This document shows, piece by piece, positions 61,665-64,000 of a stretch of DNA of 64,000 bases (the stretch's first letter is position 1; every line of letters starts with the position of its first letter). The notes beneath the pieces were generated by a model. The model was not told the origin of the DNA, searched no databases, and saw nothing but the letters and a program-made list of their open reading frames with translations. Source of the stretch: Crenobacter cavernae (GTDB taxonomy: Bacteria > Pseudomonadota > Gammaproteobacteria > Burkholderiales > Chromobacteriaceae); NCBI RefSeq assembly GCF_003355495.1, contig NZ_CP031337.1, positions 1,803,001 through 1,867,000 of the forward strand, given 5' to 3'. Both the position numbers and the translations under genes were made by a program.

Positions 61665-62198
61665 TTTGGCGGTGCGGCAAAGCTCGGCCAACGTTCGGGG
61701 CTCGACCATGGACGCGCCGACGAGTTCGAGCACGCCGGCGGCGAAGACAGCGAGGTAGCCGTAGCGGGCGAGCAACACCGACACGGCGGGCGTCCTCGGT
61801 GAACGGCGGCGGGCGCGGCGGTTTTGTGCACGTGCTGTTTCGAGCTTGATCGCAAAGCCTTGCTCGGGGCCGTGGCGCGGCGGCCCGGCCTGGCTGGGGT
61901 CGGCGCTGCCGCGGCGCCGGCGTTCGGGGTGGAAAAGGTCGCGGAACGACTAAAAATCGCTGCATTGCAACATGCGCGCGCCGGGCAAAAGCGCGGGTTA
62001 TTCCTCGTTGGTCGTGACGGGTGGATACAATATTTTGCATCCCTGCATTGGAGGCCCGACCCGATCGAATCGTCGGGGACCCCGGCACGCATGAAAACTA
62101 AAGGCCGGCCGGAGCATCATCCGGACCGAGCCGGATACGCGTGGCGCCGCCCTACCGGGCGGCACTGCTGTCGAAGCAGAAATAGAGGAACTCACACA
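61665..62198. other. Gene-free region before the symporter gene, with structured leader
   Basis: No convincing gene lies in these 534 bases. A repeated word is at 61683-61692. A minus-strand stretch at about 61700-61784 reads like the first 25 residues of a DedA protein (ARYGYLAVFAAGVLE) but stops resembling one; it may be a remnant. Toward the symporter gene the sequence is rich in hairpins: 62055-62077, 62109-62124, 62146-62163 (GCCGCCC-TACC-GGGCGGC) and 62165-62179 (CTGCT-GTCGA-AGCAG), the last two directly before the ribosome site. No known riboswitch was recognised. Confidence 0.5.
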
Positions 62199-63698
62199 AT
62201 GAACGAGTTGGTGAACTGGATTAACGGCTATATCTGGAGCCCGGCGCTGATCTACCTGTGCCTGGGCGTCGGGCTGTACTTCTCGCTGCGCGGGCGCTTC
62301 CTGCAGGTGCGGCACGTGAAGGAAATGGTGCGGCTGATGTTCGACGGCAAGAGCTCGGACAGCGGCGTGTCGTCGTTCCAGGCGCTGGCGATGACGCTGG
62401 CCGGCCGCGTCGGCACCGGCAACATCGCCGGCGTGGCGACCGCGATCACCTTCGGCGGTCCGGGCGCGGTGTTCTGGATGTGGATGATGGCCTTCCTCGG
62501 CGCGAGCTCGGCCTTCGTCGAATCGACGCTCGGCCAGATCTACAAGGAAAAGATCAACGGCGAATACCGCGGCGGCCCGGCCTTCTACATCGAGAAGGGC
62601 CTCGGCATGAAGCGCTACGCGCTGGTGTTCGCGATCGCGACCATCTTCGCCTGCGGCGTGCTGCTGCCGGGCGTGCAGGCCAACAGCATCGCCGCCGGCT
62701 TGCAGACCGCGATGGGCGTCACCCCCGAGGTAACCGCAGGCATCCTCGCCGTGATCCTCGGCTTCATCATCTTCGGCGGCGTGAAGCGTATCGCGTCGTT
62801 CGCCGAGGTGGTGGTGCCGTTCATGGCGATCGGCTACGTCCTCGTCGCCGTCGCGATCGTCGCGTTGAACATCGACCAGCTGCCGTCGGTGCTGGCGCTG
62901 ATCCTGAAAAGCGCCTTCGGCATGGACGCCGGTTTCGGCGCGATCCTGGGTCTGGCGATCCAGTGGGGCGTGAAGCGCGGCGTGTACTCGAACGAAGCCG
63001 GCCAGGGCACCGGCCCGCACGCGTCGAGCGCCGCCGCCGTCACCCACCCTGCCAAGCAGGGCCTGGTGCAGGGCTTCTCGGTCTACGTCGACACGCTGTT
63101 CGTGTGCTCGGCGACCGCCTTCATGCTCCTGATCACCGGCAAGTACAACGTGCAGGGCCCGGACGGCTCGGCGATGTTCACCGGCCTCTCTGGCGTGGCC
63201 GCCGGTCCGGGCTATACGCAGGACGCGCTCGAGTCGATCATGCCGGGCTTCGGTTCGATCTTCGTCGCGGTGGCGCTGTTCTTCTTCGCGTTCACGACCA
63301 TCGTCGCGTACTACTATATTGCTGAGACCAATATCGTCTACATCAACCGCAAGGTGCACCGCCCGTGGCTGACCCACGTGCTGAAGGTGGCGATCGTCTC
63401 GTCGACCATCTACGGCGCGGTGAAGACCGCCGAAGTGGCGTGGGGCCTGGGCGACATCGGCGTCGGCCTGATGGCGTGGCTGAACATCACCGCCATCCTG
63501 CTGCTGCAGAAGCCGGCATTCGCCGCGCTGCGCGACTACGAGGCGCAGAAGAAGGCCGGCCTCGACCCGGTGTTCGACCCGGTCAAGCTCGGCATCAAGG
63601 GCGCCGACTACTGGGTCGGCGGCAAGGGCGACAAAGAAGGCAAGGGCGAGGCGTCCGCGCCGCTCGGCCAACCCGTGCGCGACAGCCGCGGCAGCTAG
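62199..63698 (+). CDS. Alanine/glycine:cation symporter (AGCS family)
   Basis: This 499-residue membrane protein has about eleven hydrophobic helices and AGCS signatures: LYFSLRGRFLQVRH, FQALAMTLAGRVGTGNIAGVATAI, PGAVFWMWMMAFLGASSAFVESTLGQ and SNEAGQGTGPHASSAA. It would import alanine or glycine with sodium across the inner membrane. The C-terminus (about 450-499) is hydrophilic. The ATG at 62199 has AGAGGAA upstream; the frame is open to 61824, but that part has no family match. The repeated 10-mer at 63663 is near the stop. Confidence 0.93.
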   Translation: MNELVNWINGYIWSPALIYLCLGVGLYFSLRGRFLQVRHVKEMVRLMFDGKSSDSGVSSFQALAMTLAGRVGTGNIAGVATAITFGGPGAVFWMWMMAFLGASSAFVESTLGQIYKEKINGEYRGGPAFYIEKGLGMKRYALVFAIATIFACGVLLPGVQANSIAAGLQTAMGVTPEVTAGILAVILGFIIFGGVKRIASFAEVVVPFMAIGYVLVAVAIVALNIDQLPSVLALILKSAFGMDAGFGAILGLAIQWGVKRGVYSNEAGQGTGPHASSAAAVTHPAKQGLVQGFSVYVDTLFVCSATAFMLLITGKYNVQGPDGSAMFTGLSGVAAGPGYTQDALESIMPGFGSIFVAVALFFFAFTTIVAYYYIAETNIVYINRKVHRPWLTHVLKVAIVSSTIYGAVKTAEVAWGLGDIGVGLMAWLNITAILLLQKPAFAALRDYEAQKKAGLDPVFDPVKLGIKGADYWVGGKGDKEGKGEASAPLGQPVRDSRGS

Positions 63699-63740
63699 CC
63701 CTGCCACGTGGCGGGCCGAGGGCCCGAGGAGTAAACTTCC

Positions 63741-63773
63741 AACACGCCGAGCGTTCGGCGTGTTTTTTTTTTC
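63741..63773 (+). terminator. Terminator after the symporter gene
   Basis: AACACGCCGA/TCGGCGTGTT stem with a 4-base loop and a run of T. Confidence 0.9.
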
Positions 63774-63821
63774 GTCCGTCGTCAGGCGCGAGTCATGACG
63801 GCGGACCCGGAAGGTTTCACC

Positions 63822-64000
63822 ATGCAAGGTTTCAACTGGTTGTGGCTGCTCTTGATCGTCGGCCCCATCGTCACCGTGATCGGGACGCTGGCGCGCCTGG
63901 CGCGCAAAGAGCCGCCGCCCGATCTGCCCGACTCGGCCATCCCCGGCCGTCGCTTCGACGCCGACGCGCGCCGCGAGGCCACGCGCGCCGCGCTGGAAAA
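63822..64000 (+). CDS. Small membrane-anchored hypothetical protein (runs off the window)
   Basis: A frame starts MQGFNWLWLLLIVGPIV with GGAAGG upstream and stays open to the window edge (59 codons visible). Residues 5-21 form one membrane helix; the rest is charged and Arg-rich (ARKEPPPDLPDSAIPGRRFD). It is preceded by a terminator and is probably a new transcript. The product is not recognised. Confidence 0.6.
   Translation, partial: MQGFNWLWLLLIVGPIVTVIGTLARLARKEPPPDLPDSAIPGRRFDADARREATRAALE

Noticed and set aside
61824..62198. N-terminal extension of the symporter frame
   Set aside because: The added 125 residues resemble no transporter N-terminus and are Arg/Gly-rich. The ATG at 62199 has a good ribosome site and matches the family start.
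62030..62198. Glycine riboswitch before the symporter gene
   Set aside because: The conserved core of the glycine aptamer could not be placed in the leader, in one or two copies.

Overview
This window is one contiguous, gene-dense stretch of a bacterial chromosome, about two-thirds G+C by eye. Nearly all genes are housekeeping genes of beta-proteobacterial type. The isc operon contains iscX. NsrR sits beside Hmp, and MetR faces MetE. A lone CysI is paired with a DUF934 protein, there is an RmpM-like OmpA protein, and a trimeric porin ends in Phe. Together these suggest a Neisseriales or Chromobacteriaceae-like beta-proteobacterium. That assignment is inference from gene content, not a search result. 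I saw no rRNA, tRNA, CRISPR array, insertion sequence or prophage.

Layout. 20-3276 (minus): a tautomerase-family isomerase, a stand-alone RlmK-like 23S rRNA methyltransferase, coaD and a long FabH-like ketoacyl synthase. 3479-9720 (plus): the isc operon iscR-iscS-iscU-iscA-hscB-hscA-fdx-(YbaK-like)-iscX, preceded by a nearly perfect type 1 IscR operator. 9742-12888: a BON lipoprotein, a GST, then hmp with an NsrR-type operator and nsrR itself. 12980-16274: divergent metR/metE. 16374-17918: an MscS-type channel with a cyclic-nucleotide-binding domain. 17956-22966: nitrogen control (ntrC, ntrB, a DUF4124 protein, glnA), with a sigma-54 promoter and NtrC enhancers in front of glnA. 23072-28524: rhodanese, aroE, mtgA, mgtE, prmC, PAP2 phosphatase. 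28574-33000: slyD, roxA, a small repetitive lipoprotein, bamC and dapA. 33182-35858: ybiT and a FabG-like reductase. 35942-39914: cysB facing cysH-cysI-DUF934. 40152-46088: an OmpA/RmpM-like protein, then ribF-ileS-lspA-ispH. 46237-51163: htpG, a major porin, a GST, a SIMPL protein. 51264-54038: a three-gene ABC importer of the ABC_sub_bind type. 54313-57341: the glyoxylate bypass genes aceA and aceB. 57783-61613: grpE-dnaK-dnaJ with a heat-shock promoter. 62199-63698: an alanine/glycine:sodium symporter. 63822 to the edge: the start of a small membrane protein.

The most unusual signal is not a gene. The 10-mer GTTGGCCGAG (reverse CTCGGCCAAC) occurs 41 times by my hand count, about once per 1.6 kb. 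It lies on both strands, inside genes and between them. At this base composition a given 10-mer would be expected less than once. Three times it occurs as a close inverted pair that forms an intergenic terminator hairpin (12932-12972, 46115-46148, 51207-51244). Density, placement and terminator use all resemble the DNA uptake sequences (DUS) of Neisseriaceae. The word, however, is unlike GCCGTCTGAA and the DUS dialects I know, which share a CTG core. I propose it as a candidate new uptake-sequence dialect or another genome-wide recognition word. The function is inference.

Several regulatory circuits can be read directly: IscR on its own operon, NsrR on hmp, NtrC with sigma-54 on glnA, sigma-32 on grpE-dnaK, and strong sigma-70 promoters on the two outer-membrane protein genes.
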